Origin: Pseudomonas fluorescens | GTDB lineage: Bacteria > Pseudomonadota > Gammaproteobacteria > Pseudomonadales > Pseudomonadaceae | DNA length: 64,000 nucleotides | Assembly (NCBI RefSeq): GCF_902497855.1 | Contig: NZ_CABVHU010000009.1 | Location: 62,001-126,000 of the forward strand | Direction of reading: 5' to 3' | Shown: positions 27,238-36,682 of the stretch, piece after piece | Numbering within the stretch: position 1 is the first letter of the stretch | Layout of the letters: each line of letters starts with the position of its first letter | Program-made: the position numbers and the translations under genes | Notes under the pieces: generated by a model | Seen by the model: the letters and a program-made list of their open reading frames with translations, nothing else | What the model was told of the DNA's origin: nothing | Database searches by the model: none

Positions 27238-28562
27238 ACCTTCACCTCTAACACCGCTTTGTTCATCGAATCGTGGACTTGCCCGCCTTTGAGCCGGGCA
27301 ATGTCCTTGTGGTAATGACACTTGGCATAAAAGAACACGGCCCCTGCCGCGAGGCTGACCAGTGGCACCAGCTGGAAAGCCGCCTGCAAGCCGATAAGGT
27401 CGGACACCCTGCCGGTGATGAACGGCCCGGGGGCCAGCCCCAGCATGTTGTTGGCCAGGGTCAGCGTGGCGAAGGCCGTGCCGTGGACCGAGTAATGGGT
27501 CAGGTTGGCAACCATTGCGCCACAGGGCCCGGTCGTGCCGGCGGCAATCAACATGCCCAGGCAGATCAGCGCCAGCTGCACAGGGCCTGGCGGCAGGGCG
27601 AACGCCGCCGACAACAGCAGGCAACTGCCCAGGCAATAGGCGATGGCCAGGGCCACTTTGCGCTCCGGGCAATGGCGACTCAGTCGATCGCTGAGCATGC
27701 CGCACAGGATCATCCCCGCACCGCTGCACAGCACGATGATCGCCGCGACGCCGCCCGCCTTGTCCGTGGGCATGTCGTAATACCGATTGAGGTAACTGGG
27801 CATCCACACGATCACCGTGCCGCCGACAAACAACTGCAAGCCACTGCCGATGTAGGCCGCGATCACCGAACGGCTGGAAAACAGCGTACGCAACGGCCGC
27901 TTGACCGCGGCAGCCGCCTTGTTCGCCGCCAGGGCGGCGCGTTGCGGTGCAATGCGTGCTTCCTTGACGATGATCGGGTAAAGCACGGCCAGCAGCAGGC
28001 CGAACAGCGCCATGCCGGCAAACGACCAGCGCCAGCCCAGCTTGGCGGCGATTGCACCGCCCAGCGCCATGCCCAATACCGAACCGAACATGCCGCCCGC
28101 CATGAAGGCACTGGCCAGGGTGGCACGCAGGTGTTTGGGAAATACCGAAATCACCACCGCGATGCCGACGCTGCCATACGCCGCTTCGCCGACGCCGACC
28201 ATGAAGCGGGCAATGAACATCTGTTGATAGTCCTGAGCCACGGCGCAGCCCAGGGTCGCCAGACTCCAGAGCAAGGCCATCAGCGCCAGGCTCTTGACCC
28301 GGCCGAAGCGGTCCGCCAGCAATGACAGGGGAAATGTCAGCAGGCCCACCATCAGCGCGACAATGCCACTGAGCAGGCCGAGCTGGCCGTCGCTCAGGGC
28401 CCATTCGCCCTTGAGCATCGGGAACACCGCGTTCAGCACCTGGCGCGACATGTAATCGGAAATCAACAGCCCGAACGTCAGTGCGAAGACGATCCAGGCA
28501 TACGGGCGCGAAACGCCGACAGCACAGTCGTCATCGTCTGCGGCGATTGGGTGAAAGGCCAT
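27234..28562 (-). CDS. MFS transporter
   Basis: The 442-residue protein has twelve predicted helices and the MFS loop motif LADRFGRVKSLA. It is an inner-membrane permease, probably for the operon's substrate. The family looks like the anion/organic-acid cation symporter group, but this is not certain. GAGGAGG precedes the ATG. Its stop overlaps the DsbA-like GTG start. The BKACE gene lies 92 bases upstream. Confidence 0.85.
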   Translation of the reverse strand: MAFHPIAADDDDCAVGVSRPYAWIVFALTFGLLISDYMSRQVLNAVFPMLKGEWALSDGQLGLLSGIVALMVGLLTFPLSLLADRFGRVKSLALMALLWSLATLGCAVAQDYQQMFIARFMVGVGEAAYGSVGIAVVISVFPKHLRATLASAFMAGGMFGSVLGMALGGAIAAKLGWRWSFAGMALFGLLLAVLYPIIVKEARIAPQRAALAANKAAAAVKRPLRTLFSSRSVIAAYIGSGLQLFVGGTVIVWMPSYLNRYYDMPTDKAGGVAAIIVLCSGAGMILCGMLSDRLSRHCPERKVALAIAYCLGSCLLLSAAFALPPGPVQLALICLGMLIAAGTTGPCGAMVANLTHYSVHGTAFATLTLANNMLGLAPGPFITGRVSDLIGLQAAFQLVPLVSLAAGAVFFYAKCHYHKDIARLKGGQVHDSMNKAVLEVKV

Positions 28563-28654
28563 GCAGCCTCCTCAAAGCTTTGTTTTATTGTTGTTATCAA
28601 GCGTGTTGCAGGGCAGCGAGCGGAAAGCCGTCACGCTCCCGCTGCGCCTGCCGA

Positions 28655-29707
28655 TCAGCCGCGTTGCGGCACGCCTTTGTGCCCAGCCTTGCGGTTGGGG
28701 GCCATGCCGTTGGCCAGCAGCGTCTCTTCGATGCTCTGGTACTGCACGCCGATGCGGTAGATCTCACGGGCTTCTTTGCCGGTGGCGATCTCGCGACCCA
28801 GCTCATGGGCGATGCGCACGGTTTGCCTGATCTGCGCAACCGAGCCGAAACGATCGCCCTTGTGATCAATGATAGTGTCTTCATTGCCCACGCGCGGGTG
28901 CATGCCCATGGCCATCGACATGGTGTTGAACGGCATGACGTTCTTGAGCAGCGACTCGGAGGTCAGGGTGCAACCGTCTGGCGCACGGTGGATGAAGTTG
29001 AAGAAGTTGAACGGATTGGGGCCGTCGAAACCGCCACCGATACCGATCCAGGTCAGGTTCAACGGACCTTTGTAGACGCCCCTGCGCACCAGACGCTCAA
29101 GGGTTTCCAGGGCATGCATGCCGGTCAGCTGGAAGTGGGGCTGGATGCCGTTGGCCATCAGGCGCTTGAGGTGCTCGGCGACCCAGGCCGGGCCTGCCGG
29201 TACGGTCATCTCGCTGTAGGCCGCCTGATACAGCGGGTTGGCCAGGGACGTGCCTTCCAGGTACTCCGGATACAGCAATTCCATGATGTTCATCTGGGTG
29301 GTGTTGATGGCCACCGTGACCTGATCCGGTTTGGGTGTCAGCTCGGCCAGCATGTGCCGGGTATCGTCCGACAGCCACAGGGCGGCTTCGCCATCGCTTT
29401 CCGGCGCGAAGGAAATCGAACCACCGACCTGGATGATCATGTCCGGCACGGCTTCACGCACACCGGCGATCAACTCGTTGAACTTGGACAGGCGCTTGGA
29501 ACCCTTGCCGTCCAGCTCGCGCACATGCAAGTGCAGGACGGTGGCACCGGCCTCATAACATTCGACCGCTTTTTGTACCTGTTCGTCCATGGTCAGCGGG
29601 ATGTCTTCGGGGAAGTCTTCCGGCATCCATTCCGGGCCGTACGGGGCCACGGTGATGACCACCTTTTCCATGTTTTCCGGGTGCAGGGAATCGTCGAAGA
29701 ATTGCAT
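28655..29707 (-). CDS. BKACE / DUF849 beta-keto acid cleavage enzyme family protein
   Basis: The 350-residue TIM-barrel protein of the BKACE family has a Zn-binding H-x-H in VLHLHVRELDG near residue 60 and a PFNTMSMAMGMHPRVGNED segment near the active site. Family members use acetyl-CoA to cleave a beta-keto acid into acetoacetate and a CoA ester. Known examples act on 3-keto-5-aminohexanoate and dehydrocarnitine. At 350 residues it is longer than many members (about 270-310). The substrate is unknown. GGAG lies eight bases before the start. It follows the TauD-like gene by 87 bases. Confidence 0.85.
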   Translation of the reverse strand: MQFFDDSLHPENMEKVVITVAPYGPEWMPEDFPEDIPLTMDEQVQKAVECYEAGATVLHLHVRELDGKGSKRLSKFNELIAGVREAVPDMIIQVGGSISFAPESDGEAALWLSDDTRHMLAELTPKPDQVTVAINTTQMNIMELLYPEYLEGTSLANPLYQAAYSEMTVPAGPAWVAEHLKRLMANGIQPHFQLTGMHALETLERLVRRGVYKGPLNLTWIGIGGGFDGPNPFNFFNFIHRAPDGCTLTSESLLKNVMPFNTMSMAMGMHPRVGNEDTIIDHKGDRFGSVAQIRQTVRIAHELGREIATGKEAREIYRIGVQYQSIEETLLANGMAPNRKAGHKGVPQRG

Positions 29708-29794
29708 GGTTTACTCCAGTTCTTATGATTGTCGCGCCCACCCGGGATCGTGCCGGGCAGACGTGTTTACGAGTGCGAATGCAGAGGGGGTCGA

Positions 29795-30643
29795 TCAGTA
29801 AGGCTTGTCGCCGATGATCCCGGCACGCTCCATCTTGCGATGGCACGGCGGGTAATCCATGACGGCGTAGTGCTGGGTGCTGCGGTTGTCCCAGATGGCG
29901 ACGCTGTTGGGTTTCCAGCGCCAGCGCACCTGAAACTCGGGGATGTAGGCCTGGCTGATCAAGTAACGCAACAGCTCGCTCGCGCCCGGGTTGGCGTCCT
30001 GGCCGAAACGCACCCGCTCGGGGGTGTGGTAGTTGCTCAAGTGCGTGGTGAAGGCGTTGACGAACAGCACCTTCTCCCCTGTTTCCGGGTGGGTGCGCAC
30101 CACCGGGTGCTCGGCATCCGGGTACATCGCCTTGAGCGCCAGACGCTTTTCGATCGGCATGGCAGCGCCAAAGCTGGCTTCGATGCTGTGGCGGGCACGC
30201 AGGTCGGCAATCTTCAGCTTCACGTCTTCCGGCAAGCGCGCGTAAGCCTCGACCATGTTGGCCCACATGGTATCGCCGCCCACCGGCGGGCACTCTACGC
30301 AACGCAGTACGCTGCCCAGCGGCGGCGCCTCGCGCCAGGTGGCGTCGGTGTGCCAGGAGTTCTCGTAACGGTCGACCGGACTGTCCGGATTCTTGTAGAC
30401 CTGGACCAGACCCGGGTGATCCGGGTGGCTGCCGACGACCGGGTGATCCTCCAGCTCGCCGAACCGGCGGGCAAAGGCCACATGCTCGGCGCGAGTGATG
30501 TCCTGGTCGCGCAGGAACAGCACCCGATGCTTGAGCAACTGGGCGCGAATCTCGGCGAAAAGACCGTCGTCATATACCGCATCGGCGAGGTTGACGCCGA
30601 TCAGTTCGGCGCCAATGCTGCAGGTCAATTGTTCGACTTTCAT
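29795..30643 (-). CDS. TauD/TfdA-family Fe(II)/2-oxoglutarate dioxygenase
   Basis: The 282-residue protein has the metal triad H-x-D in SWHTDATW (about residue 97) and a distal His in NRSTQHYAVMDY, followed by the 2-oxoglutarate-binding Arg region. It should hydroxylate a substrate using O2 and 2-oxoglutarate. Relatives act on taurine, 2,4-D and other sulfonates or carboxylates. The start at 30643 has AAGGAG and is 13 bases after the quinone-reductase stop. The neighbouring exporter and ferredoxin suggest an organosulfur or unusual acid substrate, which is inference. Confidence 0.87.
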   Translation of the reverse strand: MKVEQLTCSIGAELIGVNLADAVYDDGLFAEIRAQLLKHRVLFLRDQDITRAEHVAFARRFGELEDHPVVGSHPDHPGLVQVYKNPDSPVDRYENSWHTDATWREAPPLGSVLRCVECPPVGGDTMWANMVEAYARLPEDVKLKIADLRARHSIEASFGAAMPIEKRLALKAMYPDAEHPVVRTHPETGEKVLFVNAFTTHLSNYHTPERVRFGQDANPGASELLRYLISQAYIPEFQVRWRWKPNSVAIWDNRSTQHYAVMDYPPCHRKMERAGIIGDKPY

Positions 30644-30656
30644 GGCTGGCGACTCC

Positions 30657-31637
30657 TTAAATGACGAAAATCGACGAGCCTGTGGTCTTGCGTGATTCCA
30701 GGTCGCGATGGGCCTGGACGGCATCCTGCAGGGCATAGTGCTGGTTGATCTCGATCTTGATCCGACCGCTGCCGACGTGGTCGAACAGTTCACCGGCCAG
30801 GGCGGTTTTTTCTGCCGGATCGGCGATGTAATCCGCCAGCGCCGGGCGGGTCATGTACAGCGAGCCTTTCATCGCCAGCAGCGCCGGATTGAAATCAGGA
30901 ATCGGGCCGGAGGCGGTACCGACGCAGACCATCAGGCCACGCCGCTTGAGCGAATCCAGCGAGCCCATGAAGGTGTTCTTGCCGACGCTGTCGAACACCA
31001 CGTTGACCCCCACCCCGTCCGTCAACTCGCGCACGCGCTGGGCGACATCTTCGTGGCTGTAATTGATCACATGGTCGCAGCCATGGGCCAGGGCAATGTC
31101 ACCCTTGATCTCGGTGGACACGGTGCCGATCACGTTCAGGCCAAGCAGCCTGGCCCACTGCGAAACGATCAGGCCGACACCCCCGGCAGCCGCGTGCAGC
31201 AGAATGCTGTCGCCCGGCTTGAAGTCGTAGATGCGGCGCATCAGGTAGGCCGAGGTCAGGCCGCGCATGGTCATGGCGGCGGCCGTCTCGAAACTGATGG
31301 TTTCCGGCAGCTTGATCAGCGGCGCGGCCGGGATCAGGCGTTCGGTACTGTAGGCACCCAGGGTATTGATAAACCCGGTGTAGGTGACGCGATCGCCAAC
31401 CGCAACGTTAGTCACCCCTTCGCCGATGGCCTGGACCACGCCGGACGCTTCAACCCCCATGCCATTGGGCATCGGGATCGGATAGGTGCCATTGCGAAAG
31501 TAGGTGTCGGCATAGTTCAGGCCGACCGCCACATGACGAAGACGGACCTGGCCTGGACCGGGTTCGCCGACGTCGACCTCTTCATAGCGTAGGACGTCGG
31601 GACCACCGGTTTCGTAAAAGCGTACGGCGTTGGCCAT
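30657..31637 (-). CDS. Quinone oxidoreductase-like zinc-free MDR protein
   Basis: The 326-residue medium-chain reductase resembles NADPH:quinone reductase (QorA). It has a GroES-like N-terminal half and a Rossmann half with the AAAGGVG nucleotide motif near residue 150. No structural-zinc Cys cluster is visible. It is the first gene of the seven-gene operon, facing the MocR regulator. GGAGA lies nine bases before the ATG. It may reduce an enone intermediate or a quinone. Confidence 0.87.
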   Translation of the reverse strand: MANAVRFYETGGPDVLRYEEVDVGEPGPGQVRLRHVAVGLNYADTYFRNGTYPIPMPNGMGVEASGVVQAIGEGVTNVAVGDRVTYTGFINTLGAYSTERLIPAAPLIKLPETISFETAAAMTMRGLTSAYLMRRIYDFKPGDSILLHAAAGGVGLIVSQWARLLGLNVIGTVSTEIKGDIALAHGCDHVINYSHEDVAQRVRELTDGVGVNVVFDSVGKNTFMGSLDSLKRRGLMVCVGTASGPIPDFNPALLAMKGSLYMTRPALADYIADPAEKTALAGELFDHVGSGRIKIEINQHYALQDAVQAHRDLESRKTTGSSIFVI

Positions 31638-31866
31638 TTTTTCTTATTCTCCAGTCTGTACAGCGTCGATTTGCGCTGACTGGACTGTAGGACGCAACCT
31701 GGCGAACCGCTTTGCATCAGACGACAATGGCTTTTCATTTGATGACAGTTGGCCGTCGCCGCAATGCCTGCGGTGGATGACATATCCAAAGCCTCTCGAT
31801 ACCCTGCGCACCTCGGTACCTGAAGGTGTTCCAGGTCAAGCCACCCTTTCTCCAGGCGAGCATGTG
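31638..31866. promoter_or_regulatory. Divergent promoter region between qor-like operon and mocR-like gene
   Basis: The 229-base gene-free region must hold both promoters and the regulator's operators. The local A/T-rich patch TTGCATCAGACGACAATGGC (31711-31730) is a plausible core. I see no perfect palindrome. Confidence 0.4.
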
Positions 31867-33375
31867 ATGAAATCCCCTGCAGGTTTGCTGCTGTCGGCTA
31901 TCGAGCTGGACCGTGCCAGCGCCATTCCCTTGTACCGTCAACTCTATTTGCAGATCCGCAAACAGATCCTCAGCGGAAAAATGCAAGGGGGCGTGCGCCT
32001 GCCGTCGACGCGAACCCTGAGCAAAGAACTGGCGCTGTCACGCATCACCATTCTCAATGCATTCGATCAGCTGATCGCCGAAGGTTTCCTGGCCTCGCGC
32101 ACCGGGGCGGGCACCTATGTCGGCGATGAGTGGGAGCGTCGCGCGATTGCCGACGACGAGCAGCAGCGCCAGCCACCGCGCCTGTCCGACTTGAGCCAGT
32201 CCATGCTGTCGTTGCGCAGCAGTCACTTTCGCGGCGTTTCCTACACCGATTGGGACCCCGCGACCCCCACCTCATTCCTGCCCAGCCACAGCACCTATGA
32301 CGCGTTCCCGCTGGCGGTGTGGCGGCGCTTGATGAACCGGCACCTGCTCAAGCCGACCAAGGCCCTGCTCGGCTACGGCGAACTGCAAGGGCTGCAGGCC
32401 TTGCGCGCGGCGATTGCCGAGTACGTCTTCGATGCCCGTGGCATCGACTGCAGTGCCGAACAGGTGGTGATCGTGTCAGGGGCCCAGCAAGCCTTCAACC
32501 TGCTCGGCATGCTGTTGCTCAACCCGCAGGACAGCGTGTGGATGGAGGACCCGGGGCATATCGCGGCGAGAATTGCCCTGCAAGCCCAGGGGGCCAACGT
32601 GGTGCCGTTACGTATCGATGAACAGGGGATCGATATCCACCAGGGCCTGGCCGAGTGCCCAGACGCGCGCCTGGTGTTTACCACGCCTTCTCGCCAGCAC
32701 CCTTTGGGCGTCACCCTGAGTTATGCGCGACGCCAGGCGCTCATCGACTGGGCGGCGCACCACCAGAGCTGGATCATCGAGGACGATTGCGACAGTGAAT
32801 TTCGCTACAGCGGCCGCCTCCTCCCCGCGCTCTACGCCATGGACCGGATGGCGCGAGTGATCTACGTCGGCACGTTCAGCAAAGTCCTCTTCCCTTCGCT
32901 GCGACTGGGCTATGTGATCCTGCCGCAAGCCCTGGTCGAACCCTTCTGCACCCTGCGCGCGGTGATGGATCGCAGCCCGCCCACGCTGCTGCAGGCGACG
33001 ACGGCGGACTTCATGCGCGAAGGCCACTTCCTCGGCCATATTCGCCGCATGCGTGCGCTGTACCAGGCGCGCCAGCAAGCACTGGTCGAGCAGCTCCGGC
33101 AACAACTGGGCGGCTTCTTCACCATCACCCCGGTGGAAGCCGGCATGCACCTGATCGCCTGGTTGCCACCCACCCTCGATGACGACGCCATCGCCAGGGA
33201 ACTGGCCCGGCACAACATCCACACCTATGCCCTGAGCGACTACTGCCTCGAACATGTGCTGCCACCGGCCCTGCTCATCGGTTTCGCCGGTACGCCTGAG
33301 GGCCAGGCCCAGGAGCGAGTCGCGGCACTGGCCCGGGCCTTGGACACGATGGGCTACCTGCAGCCGGCCACGTGA
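31867..33375 (+). CDS. MocR-type GntR/aminotransferase fusion regulator
   Basis: The roughly 502-residue protein has an N-terminal GntR winged helix (about 18-85, LPSTRTLSKELALSRITILNAF) joined by a linker to a fold-type-I aminotransferase domain (about 115-495). The PLP Lys is in YVGTFSKVLFPSLRLGY. MocR proteins bind PLP or an amine ligand to control a neighbouring operon. Candidate starts are GTG 31864 and ATG 31867; AGGCGAG lies upstream. The long in-frame extension to 31630 overlaps the divergent promoter and is not believed. It faces the qor-tauD-BKACE operon and is its likely regulator. Confidence 0.87.
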   Translation: MKSPAGLLLSAIELDRASAIPLYRQLYLQIRKQILSGKMQGGVRLPSTRTLSKELALSRITILNAFDQLIAEGFLASRTGAGTYVGDEWERRAIADDEQQRQPPRLSDLSQSMLSLRSSHFRGVSYTDWDPATPTSFLPSHSTYDAFPLAVWRRLMNRHLLKPTKALLGYGELQGLQALRAAIAEYVFDARGIDCSAEQVVIVSGAQQAFNLLGMLLLNPQDSVWMEDPGHIAARIALQAQGANVVPLRIDEQGIDIHQGLAECPDARLVFTTPSRQHPLGVTLSYARRQALIDWAAHHQSWIIEDDCDSEFRYSGRLLPALYAMDRMARVIYVGTFSKVLFPSLRLGYVILPQALVEPFCTLRAVMDRSPPTLLQATTADFMREGHFLGHIRRMRALYQARQQALVEQLRQQLGGFFTITPVEAGMHLIAWLPPTLDDDAIARELARHNIHTYALSDYCLEHVLPPALLIGFAGTPEGQAQERVAALARALDTMGYLQPAT

Positions 33376-33483
33376 AGGCAAGTGGTCTTATGATTTAACT
33401 GATAATGGATCTATCGAGAGTTCCTGACTGGCGCGATAAAGACTGCGCCGGTAGACCCGGCGTCTGAACCAGGAATGACTCGA

Positions 33484-34554
33484 ATGAACAATAAGATCCA
33501 AGAGCGATTCAATGCCTTGCTCAGCCACAAGGCTGCCCAGGCCGGAACACCTCCCCTGCTGACTGAAGCACTGGCCCGCCAACTGCTCGACCGCCTTGGG
33601 CAGCTGCGCCTGTTTGCTCATGCCTATCCCTTGCTGACCAACCTCACCCATGGCCGTGTCACGCCGGCCGACCTGCTGGACTTCGCCTATCGCCACGAGC
33701 TGCAGGGCCTGAGCCTGCATTTGCTGGACGGCGAGGAAAACAGCCTGAGCCAGATGACACCCGCACAGCTGCAGGCGTTTGCCGACAAGGCCAATGCGCT
33801 CGGACTGGCGGTGCACCTGGAAATCAGCAGCACGCTGAAAAAAGATGTCGATCAGGTCATCGCCATCGCCAAGGCCCTGGGCACCCGCAACATCCGCGTT
33901 TACTCACGCTACGAAGGCACGCTGTCCCGGGTCATGGACGTGATCGAGTCAGACCTGCATTACCTCGCGCAGCAGGCCGACGAGCACGACCTGTTCTTCG
34001 ACTTCGAGCAGCATGAGGAACTCAAGAGCGCCGAGATCGCGCAACTGCTGACCCGGCTGAACCACCCGCGGCTGCATGCCTTGTTCGACTTCGGCAACAT
34101 GATCAATGCCTGCGAACAGCCCCTGCAGGCGCTGCGGACCCTGGCACCGCACATACGCCAGACCCACCTCAAGGGTGTGCGCATCGTCCCCGAGCACAAC
34201 GGCTTCGGCCATTACGGCGTGCTGCAGGGCAGCGACGAAGACGATCTGCCCAACGCACGCATGCTGTTCGAACTGCTGATGCTCGGCGACTCGACCCCGC
34301 AAGTGATCGCATTCATTCTCGAGCAGGAAAATCACTACGTCGCCCCGGCATTCCGCCAGACCCTCGAGGCGGCCGATCCCTTCATTGCGTACCGGGAAAT
34401 GAGTGAAACCGCATTGCCAGACGGCTATTCGCTGGAGCGAATGCTGGCCGATGAACACCGCTGGGCGAACAACCAGGTCGCTTATGTGCGAGGGCTGCTG
34501 GCCGAGTTCCGCACCCTGGCCGAACTGACGCTGGACCACTGCGAAAACGCCTGA
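33484..34554 (+). CDS. Sugar phosphate isomerase/epimerase-like TIM-barrel protein
   Basis: The roughly 356-residue protein belongs to the xylose-isomerase-like TIM barrel family. It has metal-ligand-type residues in FDFEQHEEL, HALFDFGNM, RQTHLKGVR and the late Glu in LEQENHY. ATGs lie at 33475 and 33484. AGGA directly touches the first and is spaced nine bases from the second, which is preferred. It should isomerise or epimerise a sugar or polyol derivative. An MFS gene follows 20 bases later, so the pair is an uptake-plus-isomerase operon. Confidence 0.78.
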   Translation: MNNKIQERFNALLSHKAAQAGTPPLLTEALARQLLDRLGQLRLFAHAYPLLTNLTHGRVTPADLLDFAYRHELQGLSLHLLDGEENSLSQMTPAQLQAFADKANALGLAVHLEISSTLKKDVDQVIAIAKALGTRNIRVYSRYEGTLSRVMDVIESDLHYLAQQADEHDLFFDFEQHEELKSAEIAQLLTRLNHPRLHALFDFGNMINACEQPLQALRTLAPHIRQTHLKGVRIVPEHNGFGHYGVLQGSDEDDLPNARMLFELLMLGDSTPQVIAFILEQENHYVAPAFRQTLEAADPFIAYREMSETALPDGYSLERMLADEHRWANNQVAYVRGLLAEFRTLAELTLDHCENA

Positions 34555-34574
34555 ACCTGACGTGGAGAACAATA

Positions 34575-35840
34575 ATGACAACTCGTGACAAGGCCAAATG
34601 GCTCAGATTCCTGATTCTCATCCTCGGTGGTGGCACCATCTACAAGCTGGCGAACCTCAAGGACGCCTTCTACATACCCATGCAAGAATTCATGGGCTTG
34701 AGCCACACTGAGATCGGCCTGCTGTTGAGCGCCAACGCCATCATCGCCACCGCGCTGTTTGTGGTCGGCGGTGTTCTGGCGGACCGCTACGACACGCGCA
34801 AACTGATCCCCATCGGTCTGATCGGTACCGGTGGCCTGGGCTTGTATCTGGCGACCTTTCCACCGTTCAGCAATCTGCTGATCGTGTTCAGCCTGCTGGC
34901 CGTCTGCGCCGATTGCATCTTCTGGCCTTCGCTGCTCAAGGCCATCCGCAATCTGGGCGACGATCAGGAACAGGGGCGGTTGTTCGGACTGCTGGAAGGT
35001 GGGCGTGGCGTCATCGACACGCTGGTGGCTTTTTCGGCGCTGGGCGTGTTCGTGGCCATGGGCTCCGGCGAGACCGGGCTGAAATCGGCAATCCTCTTCT
35101 ACTCGGTCATCGACATTCTGGCCGGCACCCTGACCTGGTTCCTGCTCAAGGGCGGCAGCGCGCAGTCGATCGCCAAGCCGAAGAACGGTATGGCGAATCT
35201 GTTCGAAGCCATCAAGGTGCCGGGTATCTGGCTGGTCAGCCTCAACGTGTTCATGGTCTACATCGTCTACTGCGGCCTGACCTATTTCATTCCCTACCTC
35301 AAGGAAATGTACGGGCTGCCCGTGGCACTGGTGGGCGCCTACGGCATCATCAACCAGTACTTCCTCAAGATCCTGGGCGGGCCCGCCGGCGGTTTCATTG
35401 CCGACAAGCAGTTCAAGAGCACCAGCCGCTATTTGAAGTGGGCATTCCTGGCCTTGCTGCCGCTGATGGGCGTGATCATGCTGATCCCGAAAAACCCGGG
35501 GTTCATCTATGCGGGCATGGCCGCCACGCTGTCCTTCGCGCTGATCGTGTTTTCCATGCGCGGCGTGTTCTGGGCGCCCATGGGTGAAGTCGGCATTCCT
35601 CAGCACATCACCGGTTCCGCGTTCGGTATCGGCTGCCTGATCGGCTACGCACCGGGCATGTTCGCTTACGTCGTCTACGGCGCCATCCTCGACCATTTCC
35701 CGGGTCAGCAAGGCTACAACTACGTTTTCAGCCTGATGAGCCTGTTGGCCATTATCGGATTCATGGTGTCCAGCCTGCTGTACAAGAGCGTGCGCAATAA
35801 ACCCACGGCAAGCGGTGCGGTCAGCGCGGCGCAGGCTTAA
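34575..35840 (+). CDS. MFS transporter, probably sugar or polyol
   Basis: The 421-residue inner-membrane permease has twelve helices and a loop motif LADRYDTRKLIPIG. GGAG precedes the ATG by about eight bases. It is co-transcribed with the sugar isomerase-like gene and probably imports that enzyme's substrate. The REPIN beginning 38 bases after the stop suggests the end of the operon. Confidence 0.83.
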   Translation: MTTRDKAKWLRFLILILGGGTIYKLANLKDAFYIPMQEFMGLSHTEIGLLLSANAIIATALFVVGGVLADRYDTRKLIPIGLIGTGGLGLYLATFPPFSNLLIVFSLLAVCADCIFWPSLLKAIRNLGDDQEQGRLFGLLEGGRGVIDTLVAFSALGVFVAMGSGETGLKSAILFYSVIDILAGTLTWFLLKGGSAQSIAKPKNGMANLFEAIKVPGIWLVSLNVFMVYIVYCGLTYFIPYLKEMYGLPVALVGAYGIINQYFLKILGGPAGGFIADKQFKSTSRYLKWAFLALLPLMGVIMLIPKNPGFIYAGMAATLSFALIVFSMRGVFWAPMGEVGIPQHITGSAFGIGCLIGYAPGMFAYVVYGAILDHFPGQQGYNYVFSLMSLLAIIGFMVSSLLYKSVRNKPTASGAVSAAQA

Positions 35841-35877
35841 GTCGTGTTGGCAACACAATAAAAGCGCCCATGGAAAT

Positions 35878-35978
35878 TGTAGGAGCGAGCTTGCTCGCGA
35901 TGGCCTTAAGTGCGCCGCGTTTAACCAGGTAAATACGCGTTATCGTTAACGACCATCGCGAGCAAGCTCGCTCCTACA
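35878..35978. repeat. REPIN (inverted REP doublet)
   Basis: The left arm tgtaggagcgagcttgctcg begins at 35878. The right arm is its reverse complement, ending at 35978. About 53 bases separate them. Confidence 0.82.
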
Positions 35979-36093
35979 GTGGGTCACATTCGCTTAACAG
36001 AGTGGCGTTTTATGGGACGCAAAATCAGACCCGGGCCCCGCTGAAACGAGAACCGGGCGCAGAACATGGCATCGCTACGATGCACCGCCAGCC

Positions 36094-36558
36094 TCAATCG
36101 AAAGCGCCATTGAGCACTTCATAAATGAGCCCGGTGGCCAGTGCGACCAGTATCAAATCAGTACCCACCTGCTGCCATTCGTAACCATCGTAGTGAGGCA
36201 GTCTTCCAACCAGCCGACCATCCAGCTTTTTGGCGATGCCCGGTGGAAGCGGTTTGCCTCGGGCCAGGTTCTTTTGAATGCCGGGTGGCAAGGCAGGCCC
36301 GGGGTTCCAGTAGTCGCGATGCTCGCCAACAATGCCGAGGATGTTCGAGCGATTGATGCCTGGACCATGATCGCCGCCTCCTGAATGTTGACCTGTATTG
36401 GCGTGTCCGCCCTGGTTGCCATGGTCCTGGCTGTTTTGCGGATTTCCCTTGCCGTTCCCTTGCCCCTTCCCGTTACCGGGGTCGGCCAATGCGGGCACCG
36501 AAGCGGACACCAGTGCAAGACAGGTGATGGCTGTAATCAACGAGCGAGATCTGAACAT
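36094..36558 (-). CDS. CigR/RcnB-like small exported protein
   Basis: The 154-residue protein has a signal peptide cut near ALA-DP (residue 25). A Gly/Asn/Gln/His-rich linker of about 50 residues follows, then the paired LPPGIQKNLARGKPLPPGIAKK-type motif (about 90-112), and a hydrophobic C-terminal segment (about 132-150) that may anchor it. This matches the CigR anti-virulence-regulator-like and RcnB families. It is probably periplasmic or membrane-bound. Function in Pseudomonas is unknown. Confidence 0.8.
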   Translation of the reverse strand: MFRSRSLITAITCLALVSASVPALADPGNGKGQGNGKGNPQNSQDHGNQGGHANTGQHSGGGDHGPGINRSNILGIVGEHRDYWNPGPALPPGIQKNLARGKPLPPGIAKKLDGRLVGRLPHYDGYEWQQVGTDLILVALATGLIYEVLNGAFD

Positions 36559-36682
36559 ATCCGTACTCTCAGAAAGGGGGTATCCCCTGGCATGTAGATG
36601 CTCCAGGGGATTTTAGTTCCCAAACCAGGTGTATCGGATGCTGCTGCGCAACCTGACCACCGCGTGTCTCGAATCCCTTTGT

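Noticed and set aside
27238-28404. Upstream extension of the DsbA-like gene giving a 609-residue protein
   Set aside because: It overlaps the MFS gene in another frame; the GTG overlapping the MFS stop is the proper start.
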